64,000 bases of DNA, from positions 118,217,454 through 118,281,453 of the forward strand of contig CM023481.1 in assembly GCA_013339685.2 (NCBI GenBank), given 5' to 3'. The translations under genes were made by a program, and so were the position numbers. This document shows, piece after piece, positions 22,538-35,531 of the stretch. The number at the start of each line of letters is the position of its first letter. Position 1 is the stretch's first letter. Origin of the DNA: Hyalomma asiaticum (Eukaryota > Arthropoda > Arachnida > Ixodida > Ixodidae). The notes below the pieces were generated by a model. It made no database searches. It saw only the letters and a program-made list of their open reading frames with translations, and was not told where the DNA came from.

Positions 22538-22627
22538 GTTAATTCCATGGAAAAGGAGTTATCTGTCATGAAGCAAGAACTTGAAATTAATGCCCAAGCA
22601 TCTAAGCAGTCTATGCAAAATTTCCAG
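22538..22627 (+). CDS. GCC2: GCC2 golgin, small coiled-coil exon
   Basis: Thirty codons (begins VNSMEKELSVMKQEL) sit between the acceptor tttttctag (22529-22537) and the donor CAG|GTAAAG at 22628, phase 0 at both ends. The preceding intron is only 65 bp, the shortest in the window. The position corresponds to the coiled-coil stretch that follows the LVAVKAKKEL-type motif in vertebrate GCC2. Confidence 0.85.
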
Positions 22628-23362
22628 GTAAAGTATTTTGTCCCAAAGATTACTACAAACATAAAATCCCAGTTCTATTTTCGTGTTAATCTATGTCTTT
22701 GGATGAACAGCATTTTGTATGGATATTATGTGGCAGTGCATTAGCTATAACAAACCTTACGCTATTTTTGAAGGCCTCTAGACCTAAAGCTTCAGTAAAA
22801 AAAAAAAAAAATAAGGTGCCAAGGCTTTGTCAGCTGCAGTGATTCCATGTGTGGTTGCAGGAATGTGTAGTGCTGGGCGGTTTCACATAGCTTGTGGAAC
22901 AACTGGAGAATGAAGACTGGTATAAAATGTGTTGACCAACAGTTATAGTGTTTTGTTGTGAAATATTGAGATTCGTAAACAAGGCATGTACAGGGCCTTT
23001 AAACCCATGAAAAACCTGCTGGTGTGCTTTTCGCTGAACAGTAACAAGAAAACTTGAGATCCAAGAAACACAAGAACCATTAAGCATGAAAAACTGAAAA
23101 AAAAAAAGAAGTGTTAGCTGTACACAGAATTTTATTTCCATGCTTATGCCCAAAGAAAACCGTGCTTGGTGTCGCCTGGTGTTTTTCTTTACTTGTGCCT
23201 GATCAGCACAAGGAGTTCTTCTGAGTACTTGCGTGTTATATATCTTCATATCTGGTGCCGCTACAGCTGATAAGGGCAATGGCTCCCAGCCCAACTAGTG
23301 ATCACTTTTAGTTGATGCCTTCACGAGGTTATCACAGGATGCATTGGCATCTACGAACCATA
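22628..23362 (+). other. Intron start, unassigned sequence
   Basis: This is the first part of the 7.0-kb intron between exons at 22627 and 29672. I see poly-A runs near 22798-22811 and 23096-23107 but no gene or recognisable element. Confidence 0.5.
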
Positions 23363-26300
23363 AAGCCCTAACCAGACGCAGGCACGCGTTGGAGCGCATC
23401 AGCATGCGCCGCTGCGCGTCAGTATCAAGGCTCAACCAGATGTACGAGTTGGAAAGCATCAGCATGTGCAGCGTAGACTTGGCGTCGCATCGCGTTCCAG
23501 TGAAGAAAAATGGCTTGCAGGCACACGTTTCGAGAGTTGCTGCACGTCCCCGTGCATCATCTCGGAACAACATGGCAAAAACCAAAATTACTTGCTCTTC
23601 ACATTGATGGCAACAAACAAAATTTAAATTGAGCCTTCGCTTAGTCTCATGTACTAAATGAGACAAAATATTGGCGATGTTTTGCAGTCATCATTTAGCA
23701 AACATGCTCATTTTGACACTGCTAGGCCTTTGCCACTACCATGAGCCTCAAGACGGGTCTGATATTTACACACCAGATGGCACTATGTGCAGCATTTTCC
23801 GCTTCCAACATCACGTTTATATTGATGGAAATGACAGCGTACTTGTTCTAGAACTAATGTAACAAGGTCAGAATGCTGGCCTCATGGCACATTTTCGATA
23901 TTATTCACGGGTGTATGATTCTGCTTATTCATACGACATAAATACAGTTGTGGCCTCCGAAATTAGAGTGCGCCGGACCTTCCAGTGCTCCAATTCTGTC
24001 GCGTCGCTTGCAACTGTCGTTAGAATATCGCACACATGTGGTTTTGCACTTGGACAGCCAGCCAGTCATCACACACGCTTTGCTCAGACAAATGCAACAC
24101 ATTGTTTCGGAAATGATGTCAGCTTGCCATGCTCACGTGGGGTTTCACATGGGTAAAGTGAGCCTAGAATAGGGTAGTGGGCTTACTCACCGGCCGGTAC
24201 CATGCATTGCGGTGACATCGCCAATGCCATGTGAAGATGTTTTGGTGCGCCTCTGTGGCGTGGCGCCACTGCCGCATGCAATGTAGTGAGTGTTGGCGCA
24301 TGGGGCTGTTGGGGCCTGTTGGCAGTTGCCTTTGGAGTTTGCAGAGCTTTGTTTCTTTGAGAACCTGTAGGACTTTGCACCCTCAATCTGTTGAAGGTTT
24401 TCTGTGAAAAGTGATGTGGCCTATGTAGCAGTGACCGTCTCATGCAGTTAAAATATCACCTAGGCTAGGCGGCAAAACAACTGTTTCATGCCAAGCTGTC
24501 GGACAGGTTATGCCCACGTGAAGGGCAGCACGAAAGCCGTCTTAGCTTGTCGTTCCGAAGGATGCAGCCCTCAGGAAGCAGTGGGAAAGGAATTTACATT
24601 GTGCGGCTAAAGCTCTGGATGACACATAATCTGTGTGTGAACTTCACTTTGAGCCTCGGTATGTGCTACGGTACTACGCGCATATAATTGAAGGGAAGGA
24701 ACTACTTCCACGACGAGTTGCATTCGGACAGCATATTGTATGTATCGGCACTTATGAAAGAAAGGTTTTCCCAGTAAGATGCAGGTGCACACAACATGCC
24801 TTTGTCTCTCAGATGACATAACCAGCTTTTATGCCGTGACACGGTCACACTTTTTTAAAGGAACTAATTCTGAGAGGTTAGAAAAGCATGAAAAGGCAAA
24901 GCATTTAAAGGGTCCCTGAAACGTATTTTTGACATTACGTCACTGATTAGGCAACACAATTCTGAAATCATTCACACCATAAATAAAGCGAAGCACCATG
25001 CGCTAAGGCAGCTATGGGCTTATTTCTGTCGCCTTCCTCCTTACCACTGCTGTTCCTCCTCAACTCGATCTGCTGCGGAGTGCGTGCTAGCGACGACAGT
25101 GCCTCCCGCGTCAGCCGCTCTGCCGAGCCCTCCGTAGCGACATAGCGCCCCGATATCTTCACTGAGGTCGCCCACCTCGGCAGTGCTAGCCTCTGTAATA
25201 GAGCGCCGGCGACTCGTGTGTACACTGCCAGATGCCGCGACGATACCATTGGCTGAAACAAAGGAGTACGTTGTAGAAGCATGTTGTTCGCAGCTAGGTT
25301 TTGAAAATTACGTGCACGTGCTGGTTCGGGGCCAATCAGCGGCCTCCCATTCGATCGGTCGATGGCGGGGCATTTGAAAACGCCTTTTGGCGAGCCGCTG
25401 AGATCTTTTGCGATGCACATGTTGAAAACCTTATTGTAAATTCCACACTTTACGCACAGCGCTGAAATCCGCCCTCAAACTCGCTCTACTGGATCACCAT
25501 GTTTGCACAAAATCGTCAAAACCGTTTCAGGGTCCCTTTAATGTTGAGCCACTGTTCCTGAAGCAGAAATGTTGAGTAAAAAACGTGGCAGTGTCTGACA
25601 AATAAATTTTCATTTACCTGTGCCCCAAACTCAAGAAGAGTGGCCTCCTGTTTCTGTCCATTTTCGCAGTCCATGTATAGAAATACTCTGTGCAGGAATA
25701 GCCAGGTCACAGTGCCAAGGTACTGGAGATCTCCTGAAGGGATAAGCAGCCAGAAGCCTTTGCGAGCTGTGGAATATGTAGCATTAAAAGACTGTGGTAA
25801 ACTATCCAGAGTCTGCGTCAAGGTAGGCATCGGCAGTAATTTTACAAGGTCGTAAAATGCACGCATGACGAAAGTAGGGCCATTTTAAAGAAATGCAAAG
25901 AAAGGATCCATTTTGCAACTGTTAGTCGTGCAACCTAAACTTTGAAACATTTGCCATCACTGCTTTTCTCTCGTGACTGCCATTTATGTGCATTTAAAAT
26001 GTGCGCAGCTTCCAACATATGCATAGAGTTCTGCGTGCAGTTTAATCGCGTGTTTGCACGAGTAACAACAGTGACAGAATTTCAGAAAATACAATGTTTT
26101 TTGCAGCCATACTCGATCGAGTATTGACTATATGTCTTCAGCGTGTTATTTAACGAGCTGACAACAGAACTGCATACCCCTGCCTTACACACACATATAG
26201 GTCAACGCACCTGGCTTGCACCATTTTTCTTAATAATATTGTCTAAGCTACATCAGCGTCGCCTTTTACAGTGCTGAAAATCACGTGCATTTCTGTGTAG

Positions 26301-26539
26301 TACAAATTATAGCCGTGCACAAAAACAGCATGACTTTAGCTGTGCACAAGCAGCTTCATCAGGCAACACCCTACATTGAAGCCACTGGTGGCGCCACCGT
26401 GCATCCGACACACCCGGCGTCAGGTAGGAGACCCCAGCAAGCCCACTACCCTATTCTAGCTCACTTCTATTCTAGTTCACTTCTTCTAGCGGAGCGGCGC
26501 GTGTTGACGCGCTCAACCACATGCGTCTGGTTAGGGCTT
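23363..26539. mobile_element. DNA transposon with perfect 18-bp inverted ends, no transposase
   Basis: The terminal sequence AAGCCCTAACCAGACGCA at 23363-23380 is exactly complementary to 26522-26539. Related words recur subterminally (accagatgtacgagttgg near 23436). The interior includes the TTAA element at 24905-25541, and a segment (23630-23960) similar to 12550-12920. No transposase frame was recognised, and no convincing target duplication was seen, so the superfamily is undetermined. Confidence 0.7.
24905..25541. mobile_element. TTAA-flanked TIR element, copy B
   Basis: The ends TTAAAGGGTCCCTGAAACG and cgtttcagggtccctttaa are inverted. It is 637 bp long and nested within the 18-bp-TIR transposon. 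The ends are close relatives of copy A (3917) and the copy at 27202. Confidence 0.82.
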
Positions 26540-27201
26540 CAGTGAGCGAGGCCGGATCGCGTAGTGACGCTAGTTAAGTTGAGACCTGGCGCTGCTAGAT
26601 TTTCACGTTGTGTGCCAGAAGCAGAGCAGGCATTGGTGCGCGTCGCCAGAGTCCTTTAATAGCCTTTCTGGTCACAAAACTGCTGCCACAGTTCACGGCC
26701 AGACTGGAGAGGCGCACGTGCTCTCCTTCATATGGCCTTCGCAGTGCCACTGTTGCCGCCTCCCAGTGCACTTCAGTGGTGTCGCTCTGTCCCTGCTATA
26801 GTTTAGGGTGCCTCGATACGTGCTGTACTTCTCGCGCTGCGGCCGCCCACACATACTGAAAGCGAGCGTGTACGCGTGCTCTCCTGTCGGCCGTACACAT
26901 TTGCATGACTTGTTACTGTGATGTAGTGGTGTTAAAATATTTTGGCGGTCATTTCTTTACCAGACCGTCATCACTCTCTTGAATGCTCTTGGGTGCGATC
27001 TGCAGCGTATGCCTGCTGATGAATGAGACGCTGGGCTCAAATTTATATGTACCTCTGAAATTGAAGCGCTGACATGTTTGTTAGTGGAACAATCATACTG
27101 AAGTTAATTAACGAATGGAACTGCACATTTGCATAATGCAAACCCTTACTCGCGAAAAAAAGAGAGCAGAAACTGGATGTGTCTCGTCAGTTTACTTCTG
27201 C

Positions 27202-27950
27202 TTAAAGGGCCCCTGAACCACCAAGAGGTCGAAATTTAGTTGTGGTGTTGCTTTTGTGCCGGTGTCCGCAACGAACACGTAGCCACAAGAACTTTTCGAA
27301 ACGGTGCCGAAATAGCCGAGTTACATGCGTTTGATTATTAAAACGCGGGGCTTGCTTGTTTTGCTTTCTCCTGCGCCCCACCGGCTGCTTGCCGGTGCCA
27401 CCTCCTCGCCGAGTGCTCCTCCGAATGTCACGTGACATACATCGCCGATGACACTCCTCCGCAGGGCTCCCGCGTTCGCGCAAGTGTTTTGTTGGTGCTG
27501 TACCAATGCTCTCTGTTAGTGCTATCCGTCACGTTCTGATAGTTGCTGCAGTTTCTAGTCGACTGTACCTCACTTGCACTTGCGCAGCATAGCGCGTTTA
27601 CAAATTCACATGCGAACACCACACGATCGACACACGACGAGGAAAACAAACAGGCAGGGAGCGCGTGCATTTGCTAGCAGACTAACCAGAAGTCGACGTT
27701 CTCCTTTGACCAATCAGCGGAGCTCGGACTCTTCTTACGTCACCAAAAACCACAATGTCGTCGTGGCTAACTTTGATATGTCGGAAATGGCCGGAGAGGC
27801 ACACGGGATTGTTTTTCGAGTTCGTGGCGCGGCCGCGGCACGTAGCGCTGCCGCATTTGACATCGTTCATCGTGATGGCATTCTCAACTTGATGCGCGTG
27901 TTAACCTGAAATGTTCAAAAAAATGTGGGGGTGGTTTAGGGGCTCTTTAA
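27202..27950. mobile_element. TTAA-flanked TIR element, copy C
   Basis: The left end TTAAAGGGCCCCTGAACCAC and the right end gtggtttaggggctctttaa are inverted with a few mismatches, over 749 bp. The interior is GC-rich with no transposase. Confidence 0.8.
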
Positions 27951-28686
27951 TTATTCAAGTGGGTGTAAACCGCTGTGCCGTAGATATAGAATTAAAAAAA
28001 ATAAATAAAAGCAATGTGACTGAATACTGCGAAATGAATGGCTGCGTATACTTATCACCAGCCCAGAAACACGCAATACACAGGAGAACAAGGGCACAGG
28101 GCGACAGGGGCATAGCCAATGGAGGCATATTTCGCCCTTCCACAAATGTTATTTACACAGCGTAGTATAACCCCCCCTCCCCCTTAAAATATATTTCTGC
28201 CTATGCCAGTGCAGAGTGAGCATTGTGTAGTGGCCTTCCTCCCCTATGTGTTGTTTTCGCCTTGGCAATTAAGCATGCATCATTTCAACTCGGCCAACTT
28301 TCTGCCTTCATCAGTAGCTGCACACTTCGAATGCTCTGCTAAATGGCATTTCATAGAACATTTTAGCTTTTATGTGTCGCTAAAGAGCCTGTTTTCATTA
28401 AAAAAAACGAGCCTTACGCAGGTGGGCAAAAGGAGAGATGTGCAGAAAATGCAAAGTGCATGTTCCCTTCACCGATTCCACATGAATTTAAAGATGTCAG
28501 GTCGGTAAGCGAATAAGTAAACGTCGCACCTCAGTTACCAAAACGAATCATTTGATGCGCTCGTACACGTCAAGGTACAATAAGCAGTTATAAAATTACC
28601 ATGCTAAAGAAACAACAAAACGCAATAAAAAATACTGTCAGAGTTTCAGGGAATAAAAGAATTAATGAATAAAATACACGGGACAG

Positions 28687-28720
28687 TTTATTTATTATTT
28701 ATTTATTTGTTTATTTATTG
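28687..28720. repeat. TTTA-rich microsatellite
   Basis: Irregular tttattta repeats in the intron. Confidence 0.85.
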
Positions 28721-28819
28721 TGTCGTGACTTTGCTTCAGCTTTAAGACACTTGATGATAGTCAATCAAATTTTGGTGAATTTATATTTAGTTTTTGTTAG
28801 TCTTGTTGTTTATTTAGAC

Positions 28820-29045
28820 CTGCCATAGTGGTCTAGTGGCTATGGCACTCAGCTGCTGATCTAAAGGTTACAGAAAGGAATCCCAGCCGTGGTGGCTGAG
28901 TTTTGATGGCAGCGAAGTGTTGAAGCCTGTGTACTGTGTGACGACAGTGCGCCTCAGGTTGTCGAAATTTCTGGAGCGTTCCACTGCGGTGTCTGTCATA
29001 ATCATGTGGTGGTTTTGGAGCATAAAACCCCAGAAATTGTTATTA
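28820..29045 (+). mobile_element. Ruka-type SINE with A box
   Basis: It begins with an A-box-like tagtggtctagtggctatgg, then a degraded B box (ggaatcccagccg). The body words ggcagcgaagtgttgaagcc and ctggagcgttccactgcgg follow, and the tail is agcataaaaccccag then a TTA-rich run. It is more diverged than the copy at 39155. Confidence 0.78.
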
Positions 29046-29671
29046 TTATTGCTGTTCATTTAGCATCATGTTCGTATTTATTTGTTTTATATTGAACTTA
29101 TACATTCTTTGCCATGCTCCACTGTGCTATCCTATCTCCCTTGTAACTGTGTTAGGTGTTGTTCTTTAAATATAAAAGAACAGATATTCAGTATCTGTCA
29201 GTGGGGAATTCTCATTGTTTCCTTGAAATTGAATCAGATGCGGTCCTGATATGTTTTTCTTGCGTGTATTTGGTGCTTCAGTATATTTGAAGGTATTCAG
29301 TGTGTACATCTGTACAAATAAATACCAGTATGGATGAGTGAAGTGCCACACATAGTGAAACTTTCATGATACCAGCTGATAAGTTTGGCCATCAGTTATA
29401 AGGTACAATTTATGCTGTTCCTGAGAGAAAAGTTGGTTGCGTTGGCAGTCGTAGCTTTGGCCATGCCAGCTGTTTGTAGGGAGGACTTTGTTGGAATTAT
29501 GTTACTTGAGTGCAACAAGTTCTTTAGAAGTGGGCATAACCTGAATGATGCCTAAAGTAAAAAGCACACACGCGGAAAAAGTCTGAAAACCTGGTTCAGT
29601 TATTTCTATATCTGAATATGTTCGCTGCTGCACTAAATATCTTAACGTTCTGATGTGGTTAATGTATGTAG

Positions 29672-29860
29672 GTTCTTCAGAATGAATATGACAGCCTACA
29701 AGACCAGAATGAAGCTACACGGTCAATGTGCAAAGATCTGGAGGGCAAGCTGGCATGTTCAGCCAGTGAGCTTGCTGCAGCTAAGCTTGCAATTGTGGAT
29801 GTTTCTTCAGAGAAGGATAAGCTGAAGCAAATCAATGAAGTGCTCACTGCAGAGGTGAAG
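29672..29860 (+). CDS. GCC2: GCC2 golgin, coiled-coil exon
   Basis: Sixty-three codons lie between the acceptor gtatgtag (ends 29671) and the donor AAG|GTGAGT at 29861, phase 0 at both ends. The sequence starts VLQNEYDSLQDQN and ends NEVLTAEVK, with heptad-spaced leucines. In vertebrate GCC2 the equivalent position has LLLEYEKQSEQLD-type sequence, consistent though not decisive. Flanking introns are 7.0 and 10.9 kb. Confidence 0.85.
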
Positions 29861-30129
29861 GTGAGTGTCAATGTACACACGATTGCTATTTGCAACTGGC
29901 GATAATATTAAAAGCATGTTTAATCTACAAGGACGTATAAAATTTCTGTATATAGAAATATTGGCTAGCCATGTGTGTGCGGTGAGAAGTGCCAGTATTG
30001 AGTGAGTTGTGACAGGCTTTGATTACCATATCGAATCATCTTCCTTCCTTTGGATGAATTAAAAAACAACAACAAAGAACTTTGGCACAATTGTAGTTGG
30101 ATGAGCAGGAAGCAGTCATGGGCGCTGAA

Positions 30130-33100
30130 TGAAGTTAACGCCTTATGCTAACCGCTTCGGGTGCTTTCTGTTTCAAGTAGATCTTCTAAGCGCCTTGGCT
30201 GGCTTCGTCGTGTTGCCTGGTGGCAGCTGACGTCGGATTGGGTCCTCATTGTCAGACGCTCCATCCGTGTTGCCTTTTGGTAGTTACGTTGGACTGGTTC
30301 CTCATTTTCAGATGCCTCATCCGATGCCTCTTCTTCAGAACTATTAAATGGTCCTTTCGTTGCCAACAGATGCTGGTGGTTGCGCCGTGTCACGTTGCCC
30401 TAAGACGTAAGACCTGGGCTGCATTCGGCTGATTACTCTTGCCTTGATTGCTCATGTGTCTCTCTGGATGAAGACGACGTGCCTTTCTGCAAAGGTGGAA
30501 GATGTGCCCTGATTTACATAGGCTGCTGATGCTTTTTCACCCCCTGGCATGTTGTTTCCTTGAAGTCTGATATCGGGGTGCACAGTCGTAGACCTTGAAG
30601 CAGCTCACCTGGTGATTGACAGTCTTCCAAGGGGCTGGATATGTGATTGAGTAGTCCAAGCAAAAACTCATTTTTGCCTTCGGTTGTTTTATTCAGAATT
30701 CCTTTAATGCCTTCCGCATTTTTCTGCCAGGCTGTTCGAGCATGGAAATTTAGGGCTTGAAATGGTGGGTTTGAAGTCCTATCTTCTTTCAAAATTTGAA
30801 AATTCTCGACTGGTCAATTGGGGCCCTCCATCACTGCAAACCTCCATGTGAATGTCATACCTTGCGAACATTGCGCTTAATTTGTCAGTGGCTGTGGCAG
30901 ACGTGTCGTGCAGCAATTCTGGTTCAGGAAAATTTGGCAATGCATCACATACGCAGAGATAGCTCTCACCACAAACATGTTAACTCCGGCTCTGATCACG
31001 CGTGCTCTGGAACAGGGTGAATCATAAGAGGCTCACTGTTGTTTGTAGGAGTGCATTTTACAAGCTGCACACATGCTTACGATGTTTTTAATATCAGCAT
31101 TCATGCCTGACCAGAAGACGAGTCGAGCGCGTGCCTTGCACTTGTTCAGCACCATGTGCCTGTCATGTATTCTGTGTAGTATATCCAAATGCATAGTCCT
31201 TCGTATCACTGCCTTGCAACCTTTGACCAGTGTACCGTTTGCCTCAGTTAATTCCTTAAAAGGTCTTCAGCTGTCTGTTTATCAACCAGTTACTCTTTAT
31301 GCATGTGATAATGCACATTAAGTAACTGTCATTATTTTTTCTTCCAACAACCGGGCTTGACTTGCTTCACTAACAAGTGACGAAAATATGCTTACGGCAT
31401 GGACTTCCATGTCTTCATTGCCTCATCCATGCTAGTTCCGCTGGCTGGAGCCCATGACAGCATGTCTGCAAGCACCAGCCTTTACCCTGGACTAAACGTT
31501 GGGTCAAAATATATTTCAGCAGGGGAAGAAAAAAATGCTGCAGACAGGATAGCATTTCACCAATCGCTTTCCGAGAGATTGCTATTAGTGGACTGGGGTC
31601 GGTTTCAAGAATGACCTTCCATTTGTACATGAAGTGATCAAGCCTTTCGCATCCATATACTACAGCCATTGCATCTTTTTCGATCTGCGAGTATCTTTCC
31701 TGGGTCTCGGTCAGTACCCACAAAGCACGTGGGAATGTTGACATTCCCTGATGAGTTTTTATTGCGTGGCGCTCGCGTTTACTCGAAGCTCCTCTAAGGT
31801 GGCTTTCCCATGGGGCATGAGCTGTGACGTCGTCATCATATGCACCGCTGCGCTGGGTATGGCGCACGTGTTCCCGTGGTGGCGCTACCTGGTGGCGAGG
31901 ATTCGCGGGGCTGTGGACGAGGAATGATCCTCGCTCTCTTGGCCTCGGGACGTTGTCACGCGCGGTGGCGATGGGCACCGCTGGGACGAACCCGCAGACG
32001 CCTTTCCCATTCTCCGATTGCGCCTGTGTTCACGAGACTTATCTCGTGAGCAACATAAGCATAGATTTCTGGCATGAGCGAGCACTACTCGCTCGGTATC
32101 CTGCTGCGGTGAGTCGAACATCATCGATTCCGCATGGTATGTTACATTAGCATGCCTCTTTGTATAATTTGGCTAGTGTGCAGCCGAAATGTGTAGGTGT
32201 AGGTGCAAATAAAATCCCTACTGTTAGTATGCATTGTGGTGAACAGTGTCCTTTGTTCCTCAAGCGTGGAAGAACCCCGTGGCCACCCCACAAGCGTAGG
32301 CAACAGGTTTCCACTGCTCCCCGTACCATTGCATAGAGCTGACTCTACTCCCTTTGGGAGGCGTCCAAGGTTATTTTGTCCCCTTATTCGGGGTCAAAAG
32401 CTGACAACACAGGTTGCATGATAGGCACTTGCACGGTTCATTCCATTCCTTGACCTGGTTCTCACTGCACTCGAATACTGGGTCCTTCTTTATCAGCTGG
32501 TGCATCAGTTAGCTTTTTCTGCCAGTGCTGGCAGAAACTTTCTGAAATAATTGACGATGCCTGGCGTCCGCTCTACTTATAGCTTGTCTGTCGATGCCTG
32601 CATGTCAAGCATGGATCTCACAGTAGGGGGGTTTGGCTTTATGCCTTCTTCAGAGATACTTCGCCCACAGACAATATTTTTGTCACCCCTATTTCGCATT
32701 TTTCCATGTTTAGGGTAAGACCAGAATTACATGCTGCTTCCAGGATAGCTGTACCTTTCATCACTGTTCTTTCCTTGTGCATGCTCATATCAGAATATAA
32801 TCTACGTAAATGCGCACTCCCAGGATGGCGTCAGATATTTGACTCGTGCTTTTTGGAAAACTTCAGAGGCGAGGCATTTCTGAATGGTAGCCTCAAAAAG
32901 CTATATCGTCCAAAAGGAGTAGAAAATCTGCATATTCTAGATGTCTCTTCATTGAGCGGTATCTGATGGAAGCCTGACTTTGCATTGATCAAGAAAAAAA
33001 ATTGTGCTCCCACGATTCCAGCCTCGATGTCTTCTCATCACAGCATCTCGTATTGCTCACATTTCAAACAGTCATCGATTTTCCTGGGGTCCATGCACTC

Positions 33101-33720
33101 ACTCATTTCTCAATTATGCTTCCTTACAATTGCTAGGGGACTCGCCTAGCCTGTTGGTTCCTCTGTTTTGGGGATGATACCTGCCTTGAGCATTCTGTCG
33201 AGTTGCCATCGTTGTAGCTCTTGCAGGAAGAGAGGCATTCGTCGGGGCATCTGCATGAAGGGGACAGAATCATCCTGTAGCGCCTCTTGTATGGATGTTG
33301 AACGTCCCCCATGCCTATGAAAACTTCAGAAAAATTTTTGAACACTTGTTCACAGTTGCATGCTCTTACCACTTTCACTGATCGCTGGAAAAGTCCCAAG
33401 GTTTCACTCGCGTGGAGTCCTAGAATTGTCTGACACCCCTCCTTCACACGCACACACACACACGCGCACACACACAAAACACCCACCACCACCAACGTCA
33501 GCGGACTTGTTGCCTATAGTGGACTTTGTTGTCACAATTTCAAAGTTCTTGGTAATCCATCCATTGTACGAACGCAGTACAGAGCTACTAGGTTTCATTT
33601 GCGTTATTGGTTGGAGGTGTTGATACATGTAGCATTGGAGAAGATTAGCTTGAGCACCTGTGTCCACCTTCAGCTCAACCACCTTGCTCGCCACTTGTGC
33701 ATGACTTACCCAGTCTTGTA
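30130..33720 (-). pseudogene. Ty3/gypsy LTR retrotransposon pol remnant
   Basis: Minus-strand frames in the order expected for pol: protease with the DTGAQ motif (about 33660), RT entry with AKSGFHQIPL (about 32960), RNase H with ERYSQIEKDAMAVVYGCE (about 31680), then integrase C-terminal region with LLNHISSPLEDCQSPGELLQG (about 30640). Many stops and frameshifts make it inactive. A stretch at about 31740-32370 has no pol similarity and may be a nested insertion. I could not find a pair of LTRs. A possible gag zinc-knuckle scrap occurs further out at 37600-37800. Confidence 0.82.
33448..33480. repeat. CA-rich microsatellite
   Basis: An imperfect cacacacacgcgcacaca run inside the gypsy remnant between protease and RT. 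Confidence 0.85.
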
Positions 33721-33833
33721 ATCTAAACTAGAAGAGAAGCTCAGGGGAAGATGGAGGCTTGAATCAATGAACAGATTGCTAAAAATGATGTAGAACAGGG
33801 AATGTTGCTGGATCCAACGTTTCGACTAGTAGA

Positions 33834-33880
33834 CTTGTCTTCGTCAGGACGGCAACAGTTGCCGTCCTGATGAAGACAAG
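33834..33880. repeat. 23-bp foldback, one mismatch
   Basis: Arm 33834-33856 (cttgtcttcgtcaggacgg then caac) pairs with 33858-33880 over a single-base loop. Confidence 0.9.
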
Positions 33881-34057
33881 CTTGCTTGTTGCTGGTGCAT
33901 CCTGGACTTGGTGAAAAAACATATTCTACAGCTAGCCTATGCTGTAATGAACATCTCAGCCAAATGCTGTAGTCATCTGCGAAGCGTAGCATTCACAAGC
34001 GGAGCACAGTTTCCACTTCCTCAGGAGTCCTCAACTCAAAAAGAGGCTTCTCCTCAC

Positions 34058-34103
34058 GCTCCTTGTATCTGCTCTGTTTCCTCATAGAGCAGATACAAGG
34101 AGC
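34058..34103. repeat. Perfect 18-bp foldback
   Basis: Arm gctccttgtatctgctct (34058-34075), 10-base loop, exact complement at 34086-34103. It lies 30 bp from the TTAA element that starts at 34135. Confidence 0.92.
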
Positions 34104-34134
34104 ATCGCTGCTATTGGCCAATGGCAGACATATA

Positions 34135-35531
34135 TTAAGGGGGGACGTGGGTCTTAAAGGTGTCCTTACTTATTTATGAACCAAATTTGATTAGTGTTTG
34201 CATGCTTGTTTGCCCTCCTTTTCTGATTCTAAAAATGCTCTTATTTTTCCCCTGAGTTTATTATTTAATGACATAATTGGAACCTCTTTTGTTCTTACTA
34301 AAATAGACAGACTACTACAGCACCGAAATATACAAATGTCATATTAATTGTTAGCAGAAGGCATAAGGATCACAACAATGGAAACACTTTTGTGATTAGG
34401 TCATTATTTTTTGCTTATAGTACAATGAACTGTATCCTTTTGAAAATGGCCATGCAAATGTCTCACAAAAAACAAATTTGATGAACTTAAGCAAGTAATA
34501 TTAAAAATTTCTTTCCTATGTTGTGTGCTCCAAACATCAGCTTCATGTTGCAAGAAGAATTATTATTCTATCTATGATGGCCACTTAAATATCGGAATAA
34601 ATGTCTTGCTGGGTGTGCAAAGCTAGCGTTTTGAGAAAACCAAGAAAACAACTAAGTGCCATGTTTAGGTTTGAGCAGTTGCAAATGTTTGTGCACATAC
34701 ACACAAAAAAATTACAGCATATCCACGGAGTGAATGATGATGAGTGGGCGAAGCTCGGGAGGTTCATCGTAGATCGTGCGGAGTTCCGGATTAATTTAGT
34801 TAACGCGCACGCTACGAATCCTTATGGTTCAACTATGCACAAGTGAAATCTCTCACCGGCACTTCATTGCAAGTCAAGATCCAGTGCCTATATATATATA
34901 TATATGGGTGGCCGCTGAACGGTTCTCCAACGCGAGCAGTCGGTATTTCTCAATCAAGAAACTCGCTAGGAGACGCTGCCTGCGCCAACGTTATCTCGCG
35001 CGGGTGAGGGCGCGTTCTCCTTCTTTGAGAGCTGGTAGAGCGTTCATCTAAGAAAGAGCGTTTCCATAGTCTACGCGCGCCTTTCGCTCTCTCTCTCTCT
35101 CACAAGACAGCAGATGGAAGAGTGAGAGAGCTCGCGTGCCTCCCGGCACGCGCTTGCCCTCGGTGCACGGGAGGCACGCGCTCGCCCTCGGCGCGTGCCT
35201 CCCTGGAGATACTGCCGGTTACGCCTGACGCAGGACAAGGTTAGACTAAGAAGAGCTTTGCCCCTAAAATTTGGTAGGCTACCATTAGTATATGCTCAAG
35301 GTACTAGAATGTGAGTGTGGCATCATTGGATATGTCTCATTTTAGCGTTGACAAAGCAAAAATCGGGTGCTTTATATGCCTTTGAATTGATGGTTTGGCT
35401 GAAATACGGTCTTAACAGATACGAAACTTGGCATATATGGAGAGTGATTAATGTAGATAGCAAAAATGCTTTTTTCCAAAAATTGATTTTTGGACAATAT
35501 TTTTGGTCTTAAGACCCATGTCCCCCCTTAA
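34135..35531. mobile_element. TTAA-flanked element with GGGGGGACGTGG ends, copy 2, with nested MITE
   Basis: The left end TTAAGGGGGGACGTGGGTCT and the right end agacccatgtccccccttaa are inverted with a single mismatch. Removing the MITE at 34709-35272 leaves about 830 bp, close to the 863-bp copy at 15958-16820. No coding potential. Confidence 0.82.
34709..35272. mobile_element. MITE with GGGCGAAGCTC inverted ends, copy 2
   Basis: It matches the MITE at 10966-11562 throughout, including atccacggagtgaatgatga, the TA tract, gagcagtcggtattt, and the ctctctctct tract. The end agctttgcccctaaaa is inverted to gggcgaagctc. Confidence 0.85.
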
